Assembly (NCBI GenBank): GCA_013824715.1
Contig: PNOH01000006.1
Coordinates: 1 to 64,000, forward strand
DNA from: Odoribacter sp.
Lineage (GTDB): Bacteria > Bacteroidota > Bacteroidia > Bacteroidales > Prolixibacteraceae
Reading direction: 5' to 3'
DNA: 64,000 nucleotides
Part shown: piece by piece, positions 11,701 through 19,448 of the stretch
How the letters are laid out: each line of letters starts with the position of its first letter
How positions within the stretch are numbered: position 1 is the first letter of the stretch
Made by a program: the position numbers and the translations under genes
The notes under the pieces: model-generated
Database searches by the model: none
Told to the model about the DNA's origin: nothing
The model's input: only the letters and a program-made list of their open reading frames with translations

Positions 11701-13326
11701 GAAGTCATCGGAGGGATGAATCACCTGAAGCGGTATCCCTTTCCGGTGGATAATTTCACGACCTTTGAAATTATTCAGATAACCACTGATCATCCTGGCA
11801 ATGTTCATCAGTAAATTGCGCTCTTCAACCAGAAATGGCCCCTCGTCTTCTTTCGGAAATTGTTTCAGGTAAAAAATTTCGATGGTTCCCTTTTTATTGT
11901 CTATGGTCACGAAATTTTCCTGCTGTACCCAGTCTGTTTCCAAAAAATTAGGACTGGTGTAAGTTTTACCTTCAAATTTGATTCGCGAAGCTGTAAACTT
12001 AGGATATTGCCACGATTTTGGAAGGATTGCACAAATTTCAAACAAAGTTTCATCTACCGATTTTCCCTCATCAATAATTAAGGTAGTTTGGTTAATGGCT
12101 TTTAGCTCTTTTAACCGTTCGGTGTTTTCGTGGTGCAGCTTATTGAATACATCACGGGTGGCAGAACCGGCAATCAGGTTTGCAAGGTTGATCAGCAAAT
12201 TACGCTCTTCTTTCAGGAATGGGCCTTCGTCAGCATCCTGAAATTGTTTCAGGTAAAAAATTTCAATTGTTCCTTTTTTTCTCCCGGGAGCTTCAAATCC
12301 CTGTGCCATTTTCCATTTGGTTTCGCTGAAATTGCGGCTGATAAAAACATTTTTTCCGTAACTGATGCGGGCTGCCGTATATTCGGGATATTGCCACGAT
12401 TCGGGCAAAATTGAACAGATGATTTGGAGCGACTCTTTGAGTGATTTTCCGGATTGCAGGATCTCCGAAGTCTGGTTTATCCCTTTCAACTCTTTCAGCC
12501 GTTCAGTATTCTTGATGAGTAATTCCTGCAGGGCTTTTTTCGAAGCCATCCCTGAAATTAAAGCAGCAAGATTGTCAATCAGATTCCGTTCTTCGGTTAG
12601 AAAAGGCCCTTCACCGGCTGCAGGAAATTCTTTCAGATAATAAATCTCGATCGCTCCTTTCGACAAATCAGGCGTATCAAACTTCTGTTGCAACCTCCAT
12701 TGGGTTTCCTTGAAATTGAGGCTCGTGAAATTTTTATTTCCATATCTGATGCGTACAGCAGTTTGTCCCGGATACTGCATGGCCTCAGGTAAAAACGAAC
12801 AAATTTCCTGCAACAATTCATCAAGTGAGGTACTTTTCCGGATGATTTCGGTGGTGCGATTTATTCCCTGAAGCTCTTTTTGGCGTTCACCCATATTGAA
12901 GCTTAACTTTTCGAGCTGGATTTTTGAGACAAGGCCAACGAGTAAGCCACCAAGTGTTTTTATGATCAATTCAGTTTCCAGAATTACTGATCCTGAGGAA
13001 TTTGATATGATCTGATCTGACAGAAATAGCTCAATAAGGCCGTGTTTCCGGTCGGGTATATGAAACCCATGTTTCACAACAACCGGTGTTTCTTCAAAAT
13101 TTTGACTCAGGTAGGTTAACCCATTGAATGAAAGACGTATGCAAACTGCATTTTCATTATGAGATTGTCCGACAACGGCATCACAGAAATGCTGTAATGC
13201 ACTATCCATGTCATTTTCCTTTTCGATAATTTCAATTATCCTGAAGGTAAGATGCTCTTTATTAAATAATTGCAATTGATTTTGAGAACTATTTTCTTTT
13301 AATGAAGTATCTGCGTTTTTAGACAT
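8716..13326 (-). CDS. Multidomain sensor fused to PEP-synthase/PPDK ATP-binding domain
   Basis: A 1536-residue cytoplasmic protein with no signal peptide or clear membrane helix. Four sensor repeats lie at about 25-140, 150-270, 275-395 and 405-520; the last three share ICS/ILPES-WQYP, ET-W, G-IEI-YLK-F and EGPFL-EERNLL. A receiver-like domain (about 575-700) has Met639 at the acceptor position; a second (about 720-865) keeps acidic Glu728/Asp729 and a candidate acceptor Asp799. From about 980 it has a PPDK/PEP-synthase N-terminal ATP-binding domain: SGGSLGGKGRGLAF (982-995), AVRSSSTSED (1079-1088) and EIEYAVD...LLQIKPL (1327-1352). The phospho-His swivelling domain and PEP/pyruvate-binding domain are absent; a GPGRWGSRD tail domain follows. 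It is therefore unlikely to be PEP synthase and more likely a nucleotide-dependent signalling protein (inference). It is followed 3 bases later by the LuxR-type gene. Confidence 0.85.
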   Translation of the reverse strand: MSKNADTSLKENSSQNQLQLFNKEHLTFRIIEIIEKENDMDSALQHFCDAVVGQSHNENAVCIRLSFNGLTYLSQNFEETPVVVKHGFHIPDRKHGLIELFLSDQIISNSSGSVILETELIIKTLGGLLVGLVSKIQLEKLSFNMGERQKELQGINRTTEIIRKSTSLDELLQEICSFLPEAMQYPGQTAVRIRYGNKNFTSLNFKETQWRLQQKFDTPDLSKGAIEIYYLKEFPAAGEGPFLTEERNLIDNLAALISGMASKKALQELLIKNTERLKELKGINQTSEILQSGKSLKESLQIICSILPESWQYPEYTAARISYGKNVFISRNFSETKWKMAQGFEAPGRKKGTIEIFYLKQFQDADEGPFLKEERNLLINLANLIAGSATRDVFNKLHHENTERLKELKAINQTTLIIDEGKSVDETLFEICAILPKSWQYPKFTASRIKFEGKTYTSPNFLETDWVQQENFVTIDNKKGTIEIFYLKQFPKEDEGPFLVEERNLLMNIARMISGYLNNFKGREIIHRKGIPLQVIHPSDDFRNSLMTNKKPLQLYFNQQALDKYIYLDMMKYKIRHILFVATLYDAFTLESEDSFFEKFMGEAYQYSLFSVPRITGASSAEEALALMETTHFDLVILMAGMDREAPVILSEQIKAKNESMPIYLLLNKKSDIKYFEELVPTIRSVDKLFVWNGDSLILFAIVKSTEDKVNVENDTKIGLVRVILLIEDSPLYYSKYLQHLYDIVFSQVQQLLPEVEKNELDKISKMRSRPKILLARNYEEAIAIFNKYKDFLLCVISDVEFDRGGKIDKNAGVTFIKYVKSHISKLPIILQSSEDRNLEIAKELEVAFVNKNSETLLADLKHYLTSYLGFGNFVFRDKEGNRIGVAKSLREFETLLQEVPDESLFLHASENQLSLWLMSRGEIQLARTLNPVAATTFKDMDEMRQFFLDTIKRYREEKKKGKILSFDETSTLDEKNIVSFSGGSLGGKGRGLAFINTLIYNLEFPTLANRINILAPITIVIGTNEFQHFISKNKLFDKIIDRNISYAELRSHFVDAHLSISLLKKLRIFVSQIDKPIAVRSSSTSEDSITQPFAGVFDTYIVPNHATNKKLVLGRISIAIKLVFASTFSKKARNYFSIIHHKVEEEKMAVVLQELVGNQYGDYYYPQISGVAQSYNYYPVANMKPDEGFAVAAVGLGTYVVDGWKSFRFSPKYPKVSVHSIKDLLNNSQVQFYALDCRDTDFDFLENGELAALKLLDISEAEKHGTLNHCVSVYNPNNDRIEPGLNTYGPRIINFADILQYNYIPLAETINILLNTIKEAFGSPVEIEYAVDLNRTKNDLPTFYLLQIKPLISNQVLQNIIIDQLDQSQMALFTRSSLGNGEIKDIRDVIFVDTSTFSKLKTIEMAAEIDSLNNLMIKKNRHYVLIGPGRWGSRDRFVGIPVNWSQISNAKVIVEVSLENYPLDSSLGSHFFHNVTSMNIGYFSVQHSSPVDFVRWEMFKNQKVIRETKYFKHVRFKKPLTILMDGIYKTSAIIV

Positions 13327-13342
13327 ATTATTCAGTTTAGCC

Positions 13343-13450
13343 TTAATCTCCAGAACCGGTAACCTTCTTCAAAATTAATACATAATTGGTTCTGTCTGTA
13401 ATAAATGGCGCGAAATCATCCAAAGTAACGGTCTTGGCGTCTCGCGCCAT
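13343..13450 (-). CDS. Possible 35-codon ORF between reductase-like and sensor genes
   Basis: An ATG-started frame encoding a 35-residue peptide (begins MARDAKTVTLDDF, ends KKVTGSGD) in the 147-base gap. The frame stays open upstream into the end of the reductase-like gene, in the +1 frame relative to it, so it could be a true small gene, a frameshifted C-terminal extension, or chance. No homologue is recognised. Confidence 0.25.
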   Translation of the reverse strand: MARDAKTVTLDDFAPFITDRTNYVLILKKVTGSGD

Positions 13451-13473
13451 CAGTCGCAAATTCTCGATACTGT

Positions 13474-14304
13474 TTAAAGGGGGATATTTATTTCGTTACC
13501 TGCATTAATTTTGTGCGGTATTTCTTCTTCATGTCCAAACCGTTTAATCATTTCCCCGAAGTTAGGGTAGTAGGCATTAAAATTATACCCATCAACACAC
13601 ACCACCCTTGTTGAGCCGCAAATACTTACTTTAAAAATGCCATGCCCGGTATTTTTACCGGTATTCTTCAAATACATAATGGCTTGAGTCGGAATATTGT
13701 ATTTGATTGTGTGCGCGCAGGTAGTTTTAATTGTTGTGGCAGGGCCAAAGGCAAAAACCTGATTAATTTTATTTGTTCTAATCGTTTGTGTCATCATCTG
13801 ACAAACCGATCCCTTTTCCCCATAACTCCCATCATCAGTAAGTGTATAAACTTCATCCGAAATTGCTTTAATTTCATTTTCAAGTATAATTCCTTCTTTT
13901 GTCTGTGACGAAAGAATAGTGATGATACGATTTCCGGCAGCATGGAGTGAAGTTAAAACAGGCAGAAGCGGGACAATTCCTTGTTCCCGGCCTATACACA
14001 AGACATTCCCAAAATTTTCGATTTGAGCCGGATAGCCGAAAGGACCTTCGATTCCAACTATTTCGTTTCCCGAATTCAATTCCGCAAAATGCTTTGCAGC
14101 ATCGTTGGCAGCATAAATAATAACGGTAATGGTTTCTTTTTCCGGATCGGTTTTGACTACTGGAACCGAAATTTCAGGTTTGTCTTTTTCACCCTGAAGA
14201 ATGACATATTGACCAATTCGAATCTCATTTATGGCGATTGAAGTCCTGATTTCAAATTTCACCACTTTGTCTGAAATCTTCTTCTTTGCTATGATTTTGT
14301 TCAT
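13474..14304 (-). CDS. NfnA/SudB-like FAD/NAD-binding reductase lacking FeS cysteines
   Basis: A 276-residue member of the ferredoxin-NADP reductase-like family that includes NfnA, sulfide dehydrogenase beta and the dihydroorotate dehydrogenase electron-transfer subunit. Seen: an N-terminal FAD-domain barrel (residues 1-95, EGPFGYPA), a nucleotide-binding segment (VLCIGREQGIVPLLPVL, 101-117, where the family usually has GGGVG) and FAFGPAT (184-190). The C-terminal [2Fe-2S] loop, usually CGxC followed by CVDG, is replaced by GHGIFKVSICG...VVCVDG, leaving only Cys229 and Cys236. The usual NfnB/GltA-like partner is not adjacent. It may be a degenerate or repurposed redox sensor subunit; its position 147 bases upstream of the PPDK-like sensor suggests a functional link (inference). 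Confidence 0.8.
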   Translation of the reverse strand: MNKIIAKKKISDKVVKFEIRTSIAINEIRIGQYVILQGEKDKPEISVPVVKTDPEKETITVIIYAANDAAKHFAELNSGNEIVGIEGPFGYPAQIENFGNVLCIGREQGIVPLLPVLTSLHAAGNRIITILSSQTKEGIILENEIKAISDEVYTLTDDGSYGEKGSVCQMMTQTIRTNKINQVFAFGPATTIKTTCAHTIKYNIPTQAIMYLKNTGKNTGHGIFKVSICGSTRVVCVDGYNFNAYYPNFGEMIKRFGHEEEIPHKINAGNEINIPL

Positions 14305-14411
14305 TTGTCACGATATTTTTTAGAGGTTTTGAAGTTAGATTGATTCGGCCTCAGAAAAAAAATCGCTGCCCGATTTACGTATATCTACTACGTAAAAGAC
14401 GGAAAAAAGAA

Positions 14412-15644
14412 TTATTTCACCTCTCCCGTCAAATACCTTCCCGAAATAAACCGGATAGGATACCAGGCTGCCAGAAAGCCGATGCCGGTAACCAGAAGAA
14501 AAATGGCCAGCAGATCGGCAATACGGATTTCGACCGGATAGCTTGAAAAGATGAATGATCCTTCATTTCCTGGAATTTTAAGGATTCCAAATTTAATCTG
14601 AACCCAGCAGATCAGGATTCCAAGGATCAGGCCAAAAACAGCTCCGGCCAGTGAAATCATCCAGCCTTCGAAAAGGAAAATGGTGCGGATGAGTTTCTGG
14701 TTGGCTCCCATGCTCTGCAGAATGGCGATGTCGGCTTTTTTATCAATGATGAGCATCGAGAGCGAGCCCAAAATATTGAAAGATGCGATAATAAGTACGA
14801 ATCCAAGTATGAGGAAGATGGCCCATTTTTCGGATTTCATTACCCGGTAAAAGAGTTCGTGTTGCTCGAATTGTGTTTTTACTACAAACTTTTCGCCCAG
14901 TATCTGTGCAATTTCAGGTTTTACCAATTCTTCTGAAACGCCTGATTTTAATGCAAGCTCAACCGCGCTTACCCGGTTTCCCATCTGAAACAGTTCCTGG
15001 GCAAAACCGAAAGGAACCAACACGTATTTCGAATCAATTTCCTGTTGGTTGGCAAATATTCCGGAGGCATAAATCGTGCTGTGGTTAAACGCATTGGCCA
15101 GTGAGGGCTGACCACTTGTACCTTTTTTCAGGGTATATATATGGACCGGATCGGTAAAATTCAGGCCGACTGACAAATAATAGGCAACACCCTGACCGAC
15201 CACAGCGAACGGAGAATTTTTGGCTTCCAAAATAAAGCGGCCACTGGTAATGCTACTGGTGTCAAGTCCTGAAATTTCGTTGTAATTGGCCGGAACGCCT
15301 TTAATTGTTGCAAAGTATTGCCTTTCGCCATAGCGAAGCAGTGCATCTTCTTCAATTACCGGAGTGACCGATGCAATTCCGGTTAAATTTCTGATTGCCT
15401 CAAAGTTTCCTTCGTTCAGGTCGAATGATTTACCCTTTGCAGCCGTTATTTTGATATCAGGATCGAAAGAAGAGAACATTGATTTGATAGCAGTATCGAG
15501 CCCGTTGAAAACAGAAAGGATAACGATCAGCGCAAAAGTGCCAACAGTAACTCCGGCCACCGAAATGCCGGAAATGAGGTTGATCACATTGACCGATTTC
15601 TTTGAAATCAGGTAACGACGGGCGATATAGAAGGCGGTTTTCAA
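14412..15644 (-). CDS. FtsX/LolC-E family ABC transporter permease
   Basis: A 410-residue inner-membrane protein: an N-terminal helix (about 18-45), a large periplasmic domain (about 50-265) and three C-terminal helices (about 275-300, 325-350, 378-400), the MacB-PCD plus FtsX layout. The segment DKKADIAILQSMGA is the typical cytoplasmic loop of LolC/E-type permeases. It likely works with a separately encoded LolD-type ATPase in lipoprotein release. It lies downstream of the methyltransferase and rbfA on the same strand. Confidence 0.88.
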   Translation of the reverse strand: MKTAFYIARRYLISKKSVNVINLISGISVAGVTVGTFALIVILSVFNGLDTAIKSMFSSFDPDIKITAAKGKSFDLNEGNFEAIRNLTGIASVTPVIEEDALLRYGERQYFATIKGVPANYNEISGLDTSSITSGRFILEAKNSPFAVVGQGVAYYLSVGLNFTDPVHIYTLKKGTSGQPSLANAFNHSTIYASGIFANQQEIDSKYVLVPFGFAQELFQMGNRVSAVELALKSGVSEELVKPEIAQILGEKFVVKTQFEQHELFYRVMKSEKWAIFLILGFVLIIASFNILGSLSMLIIDKKADIAILQSMGANQKLIRTIFLFEGWMISLAGAVFGLILGILICWVQIKFGILKIPGNEGSFIFSSYPVEIRIADLLAIFLLVTGIGFLAAWYPIRFISGRYLTGEVK

Positions 15645-15717
15645 TATTTATCAGGTAGATGGTCTAAAAGCAGAATTCAATTTCATTCAAAATTTAAAAT
15701 TCATCATTCAAAATTTC

Positions 15718-16539
15718 CTATTTCCAGGCTTTTACAATCAATCCGGTTCCGCTTTTGTGTTTCATTCCAAGATCGAAGAAATTCAGGATGATGGCAAAAG
15801 GAAAAACAATCAGGTAATAAAACGGAAGGATGACAAAGAATATTTTGCTCCCACCCAGCATCATGATCGGATATTTCATCGAAAGTTTCCAGGATATTTT
15901 CCCCGGAATCCCATACGAATAGCAGGCTTCAACTTGCGAAAACCCGACCGATTTCAGCTTGGTTTCAATCCCGGCAATGTTGTATCCGTCGCGCACATGT
16001 TCGTCAATAAATCCGTGAACGCCTTCTTCGTGATCATGGTCGTGCGAATCAGATCCGCCTTGATCGGAAGGTGTCGAAATCAGCAACATTCCACCTTTTT
16101 TCATCGAAGTATAAAAATTCCGGAATACCTGAACATCTTCTTCAATGTGCTCCATCACATCCACCGAAAGTATCAGATCGTATTTGTCCTTTTCCTGAAA
16201 CCGGGTCAGGTCGGCTAGCTCAAACTTTACACGATCGGAAAGACCAGCTTTTTGCATAAACCCTATGCAATCTTCAATCTGTTCAGGTTTAATGTCAACA
16301 GCTTTGATTTTTGCCTTTGGAAACCATTTGGCCATGCGGAAGGTATATTGTCCGAATCCCGAACCGGCATCGAGTATATCTTTTACTTCCGGAGAAATAT
16401 GGTTGCGCTTGCGAAGTTCTTTGCGGATGTGCCAGGCCCGAAGCAAAAGTAAATCGAGCAAATGATAAAATATTTTTCGCAAAATCGGATGCTGGTTGAA
16501 TACTTTTCCCAGCGAGCTTTTAATCGGATCGTATTGCAT
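15718..16539 (-). CDS. Class I SAM-dependent methyltransferase
   Basis: A 273-residue protein with the SAM-binding motif DAGSGFGQYTF (about 57-67), an acidic VDIKPEQI second motif and DLILSVDVMEHIEED (motif IV region). The C-terminal part (about 220-260) is strongly hydrophobic (FFVILPFYYLIVFPFAIILNF), so the enzyme may be membrane-associated and act on a lipid or envelope substrate. The substrate cannot be assigned. It lies between rbfA and the permease gene. Confidence 0.85.
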   Translation of the reverse strand: MQYDPIKSSLGKVFNQHPILRKIFYHLLDLLLLRAWHIRKELRKRNHISPEVKDILDAGSGFGQYTFRMAKWFPKAKIKAVDIKPEQIEDCIGFMQKAGLSDRVKFELADLTRFQEKDKYDLILSVDVMEHIEEDVQVFRNFYTSMKKGGMLLISTPSDQGGSDSHDHDHEEGVHGFIDEHVRDGYNIAGIETKLKSVGFSQVEACYSYGIPGKISWKLSMKYPIMMLGGSKIFFVILPFYYLIVFPFAIILNFFDLGMKHKSGTGLIVKAWK

Positions 16540-16576
16540 AATATCAAGGAAAATGGAAAATGGAAAAATGAAAAAA

Positions 16577-16643
16577 GTGATCAGTCGCAGTGATCAGTCG
16601 CAGTGCTTTACATTTCTGAACACTGAGACTGAACACTGAGACT
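16577..16643. repeat. GTGATCAGTCGCA direct repeats and related inverted words
   Basis: GTGATCAGTCGCA occurs twice in tandem (16577-16605). It is followed by two copies of AACACTGAGACT that run to the rbfA stop. The same words recur at 29892-29971 after ruvC, where GTGATCAGTGTTCAGTCGCA is followed by the inverted form ACTGCGACTGAATACTGA. This looks like a low-copy noncoding repeat placed just after gene ends. Confidence 0.6.
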
Positions 16644-16980
16644 ATTCTTTCAGCAGCCGGTCTATATTATCAATGTAATCGAGGCTGTCGTCAATGTGAA
16701 AATCGAGTTGTGGAACAATCCTTAATTGTTTACCCACTTTCAGTCCAAGCAGACCGCGTATTCTGGATTGATGATGTTTGATTTCGAGCAAAGTTGCAGC
16801 GCCTTTTTCAGAAGGGAAAATACTCAGGTAAACCCGGGCTATTGCGAGGTCGGGCGAAATCCGGACATTCGTCACACTGATGATAACCCCGTGAAACAGG
16901 TCTTTTCCTTCCTTCTGCAGGATTTCAGCAATATCCTTTTGTATCAGGCGCGATATTTTATTTTGGCGGGTCGTTTCCAT
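16642..16980 (-). CDS. rbfA: Ribosome-binding factor A
   Basis: A 112-residue KH-fold 30S maturation factor. Seen: the N-terminal RQNKISRLIQKDIAEILQ helix typical of RbfA, VIISVTNVRISPDLAIARVYLS in the middle and a C-terminal LRIVPQLDFHIDDSLDYIDNIDRLL, which is the family signature. Length is normal. First gene of a probable minus-strand run with the methyltransferase and FtsX-like permease. Confidence 0.95.
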   Translation of the reverse strand: METTRQNKISRLIQKDIAEILQKEGKDLFHGVIISVTNVRISPDLAIARVYLSIFPSEKGAATLLEIKHHQSRIRGLLGLKVGKQLRIVPQLDFHIDDSLDYIDNIDRLLKE

Positions 16981-17151
16981 CGTATTTAATATGAAATTAA
17001 GGGTTCAAAGGTAGTTAGTATTTACCATTAACCAATTTACAATTTACAAATTCAAAATGATCTGAAATCATTTTGCTGCCAACCGGATCGTTTATTTTTT
17101 TTAAGTTCGCCCTCGTAATTTCCTTTTTCCCTATTCCTCTTTTCTATACCT

Positions 17152-17592
17152 ATGGAAGGACTTTTTGATTATAGCCTTTGGGGACTTTTTCTGGCTAGTT
17201 TTCTGGCCGCTACGGTTGTGCCTTTTAGTTCCGAAGCAATACTTTCTTTCCTGATTGCCAGCGGAACAGATGTCACCTCGGCGGTACTGGTGGCTTCGGC
17301 CGGAAACTGGCTGGGCGGCATGAGCAGTTTTGCCATAGGATATTTGGGTAAATGGGAATGGATTGAAAAATACCTCCGGATTAAACGCGAAACCATAGAA
17401 AAATGGCACAACCGGTTGTATAAACGCGGGGCTATTTTTGCTTTTCTGAGCTGGGTCCCGGGAGTTGGCGATATTTTTGCAGTCGGGCTGGGAATATTGC
17501 GTGCCAATATCTGGATAACTGCCACTGCTATGCTCGCTGGTAAATTTTTGCGTTATGTGATTTGGGCATGGCTTAGCGGGCTTGTGTTTTGA
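17152..17592 (+). CDS. DedA/YqaA-like (VTT-domain) membrane protein
   Basis: A 146-residue integral membrane protein with the YqaA signature: FLAATVVPFSSEAILSFL near the N-terminus, GNWLGGMSSFAIGY and FLSWVPGVGDIFAVGLGILR. The latter corresponds to the re-entrant helix motif of DedA/VTT proteins, which are thought to move lipids across the membrane. No partner gene adjacent. Confidence 0.88.
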   Translation: MEGLFDYSLWGLFLASFLAATVVPFSSEAILSFLIASGTDVTSAVLVASAGNWLGGMSSFAIGYLGKWEWIEKYLRIKRETIEKWHNRLYKRGAIFAFLSWVPGVGDIFAVGLGILRANIWITATAMLAGKFLRYVIWAWLSGLVF

Positions 17593-17646
17593 AAAAAATG
17601 AAAGATCGAATTGCTGAGTTTTTTATAAGCTCCCTGTATTCTTGAA

Positions 17647-18798
17647 TTATTGACGACGATAAAACATTACAACATGGTTGCCGAAAATATCGTTATAGGC
17701 CAAATTTAAGGTGTTGATAGATGAAATTGGTAGTGGTGTGGCCAAAACATCTTCCGTAAATTCAGGGCCATAGTTTTTAGAATCATATATTCGTGAAGTC
17801 GCACCTTCTATTTGCACCATAATATCTGTAAGAATTTGTGTAGCATCGACTTCTTTTCCGGAGTTACCCAAATAATATTTCCAGGAAACTTTGGTTAATC
17901 TATTCGATGAGTCATAGGTCAGAGTAGGGAAAACGTATATCAAATTGTTGAGACTACCTGAAAAAGTTGGCAGATCAAAATATAAAGGTTTGTCTTTGTA
18001 GATTACTTTACACTGGCCAGATAAATAGGTACTTATCGGAAATACTTCTGACCAGAAGATCGTATTGTAGGATAACACTTTCTTGTCAGCGGTGTAAGAG
18101 TTTATCTCTCCATTTAAACTGGAAAAAGTGACTCCGACTGGCGTACTGCTTTCTGAAGAATAAAACATTAAACGGTATGAATCAACATTTATAGAACTCA
18201 AGCGCGTCGGAGTAGTGTTAAAATTACCTCCATTGCCAAAATATATAAATCCTAACCGTAAAAATTTACCTTCCAATAAGTCAATTACCCCATTGCGGTC
18301 GGTATCAGGGTTTTGCACAAGTAAAGAAAAGTTGACATTAGCATATCGGTATCCTTGTATTTGGTCAGTGCTCATATTCATAAATTTGGTCAGAATATTC
18401 GTGCTGGAAGAAACCACGCTACCGTCGGTTGAAAGTTCGCCAAGATTGACCACCGAAACTGTATCATTCAGATAATTCAGCGGGAGCGACGCAATGCCTT
18501 CACTGAGTTTTAAGCAGCCAAGGAAGTTTTTAGCTTCATTGGTGAAGATCAGCCCTACAGGTTGGTCTTTGTTGACCTGAATAGAAAATGTTCCGTTGGT
18601 AATGTCTGCAAGGGTATGTTCTCCAGATAGGTTAAAAAGCATCACTTTAGTGGCCGATTTTAAATCGATCCTTGCCGATTTTGTGATGGATAATTTCCCG
18701 GTAATTTTAACCTGGTCTGTTTTTTGATTTTCATTATCACCTTTTTCGCATCCTGCAAAAATAACCAGTGCTATAAGCACAGCAATAAGCATTTTCAT
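17647..18798 (-). CDS. Lipoprotein of unknown function
   Basis: A 383-residue exported lipoprotein when started at the ATG at 18798, which gives MKMLIAVLIALVIFAGC with a clear lipobox; an upstream ATG at 18840 would place 14 unlikely residues ahead of it. The mature part begins with a Gly/Lys-rich segment, then a segment reminiscent of Bacteroidota prealbumin-like or calcium-binding modules (NPDTDRNGVIDLLEG resembles a thrombospondin-type-3 calcium loop), then beta-rich sequence. No enzyme motif recognised. Isolated between the YqaA-like gene and a remnant region. Confidence 0.75.
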   Translation of the reverse strand: MKMLIAVLIALVIFAGCEKGDNENQKTDQVKITGKLSITKSARIDLKSATKVMLFNLSGEHTLADITNGTFSIQVNKDQPVGLIFTNEAKNFLGCLKLSEGIASLPLNYLNDTVSVVNLGELSTDGSVVSSSTNILTKFMNMSTDQIQGYRYANVNFSLLVQNPDTDRNGVIDLLEGKFLRLGFIYFGNGGNFNTTPTRLSSINVDSYRLMFYSSESSTPVGVTFSSLNGEINSYTADKKVLSYNTIFWSEVFPISTYLSGQCKVIYKDKPLYFDLPTFSGSLNNLIYVFPTLTYDSSNRLTKVSWKYYLGNSGKEVDATQILTDIMVQIEGATSRIYDSKNYGPEFTEDVLATPLPISSINTLNLAYNDIFGNHVVMFYRRQ

Positions 18799-18941
18799 GA
18801 TTTCAGTGTTTTGGGTTAAATTGTTTCTAAAATTATACAATTATTTCTAAAAGTGATATAATACAATAAAAATACTCCTATCCGGGGTATTGCCCGATAG
18901 TCCTACACTCAGCTCGTTTGGAGCTGCACTTTTTTAGGTTG

Positions 18942-19429
18942 ATGCCGGAAAAACACGGGAAATTATTACCCCGAACAGCCGAACTTACCAAGACATCGCA
19001 GTTGCCGGTAACGATTTGGTCATCAAAGTGGTTGCCACAGGGGAACAAACAATTTCCCGGGTGGTGTTTTTCAACGGAACCGACAAGCTTGGCGAAACCA
19101 ATATCGCGCCATACGACTATACCTGGGCCAAAATACCGCAGGGAATCCCTCAGCTTCAGGCTAAAGTAACCGACAACACGCGTATGACCGGAATTTCGCC
19201 ACCCATCACCATCAGGCTAAATGCGGCCTGGGGACCGATTGAATACATCGAAAACTTTGACGACGATCTGGCCCAAAACTGGACAGCGGGAAGTGGAGCC
19301 TGGATGGTTGAAAACAAACAACTTTACCACAGTTCGAACAATGGCATCAACCTGAATATTTACAATTCTTTCATATATTTTGGAGGAAAATCATCCAGAT
19401 ATTCTGGAAGAAAATGTAAATTTCACTAA
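18942..19429 (+). pseudogene. Remnant of a secreted Ig-like/LamG-like protein
   Basis: An open frame with no start codon (a TAG immediately precedes it) encodes a typical bacterial Ig-like module (KVVATGEQTISRVVFFNG...LGETNIAPYDYTW) followed by the beginning of a LamG/concanavalin-type domain (YIENFDDDLAQNWTAGSGAW). It then loses similarity and stops at 19429. Both ends are missing. Modules like these occur in pectate lyases and other secreted carbohydrate-active proteins of Bacteroidota. The 100 bases before it contain no recognisable coding sequence. The intact GH10 gene starts 20 bases after it. Confidence 0.7.
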
Positions 19430-19448
19430 ATATTTAAATTCAATCAAA

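Noticed and set aside
8716-13326. Functional PEP synthase or pyruvate phosphate dikinase
   Set aside because: Only the ATP-binding domain is present; the phospho-His and PEP/pyruvate domains are missing despite the large size.
19380-19448. Longer N-terminus for the GH10 gene
   Set aside because: The extra 23 codons are derived from the upstream remnant and would block the signal peptide.
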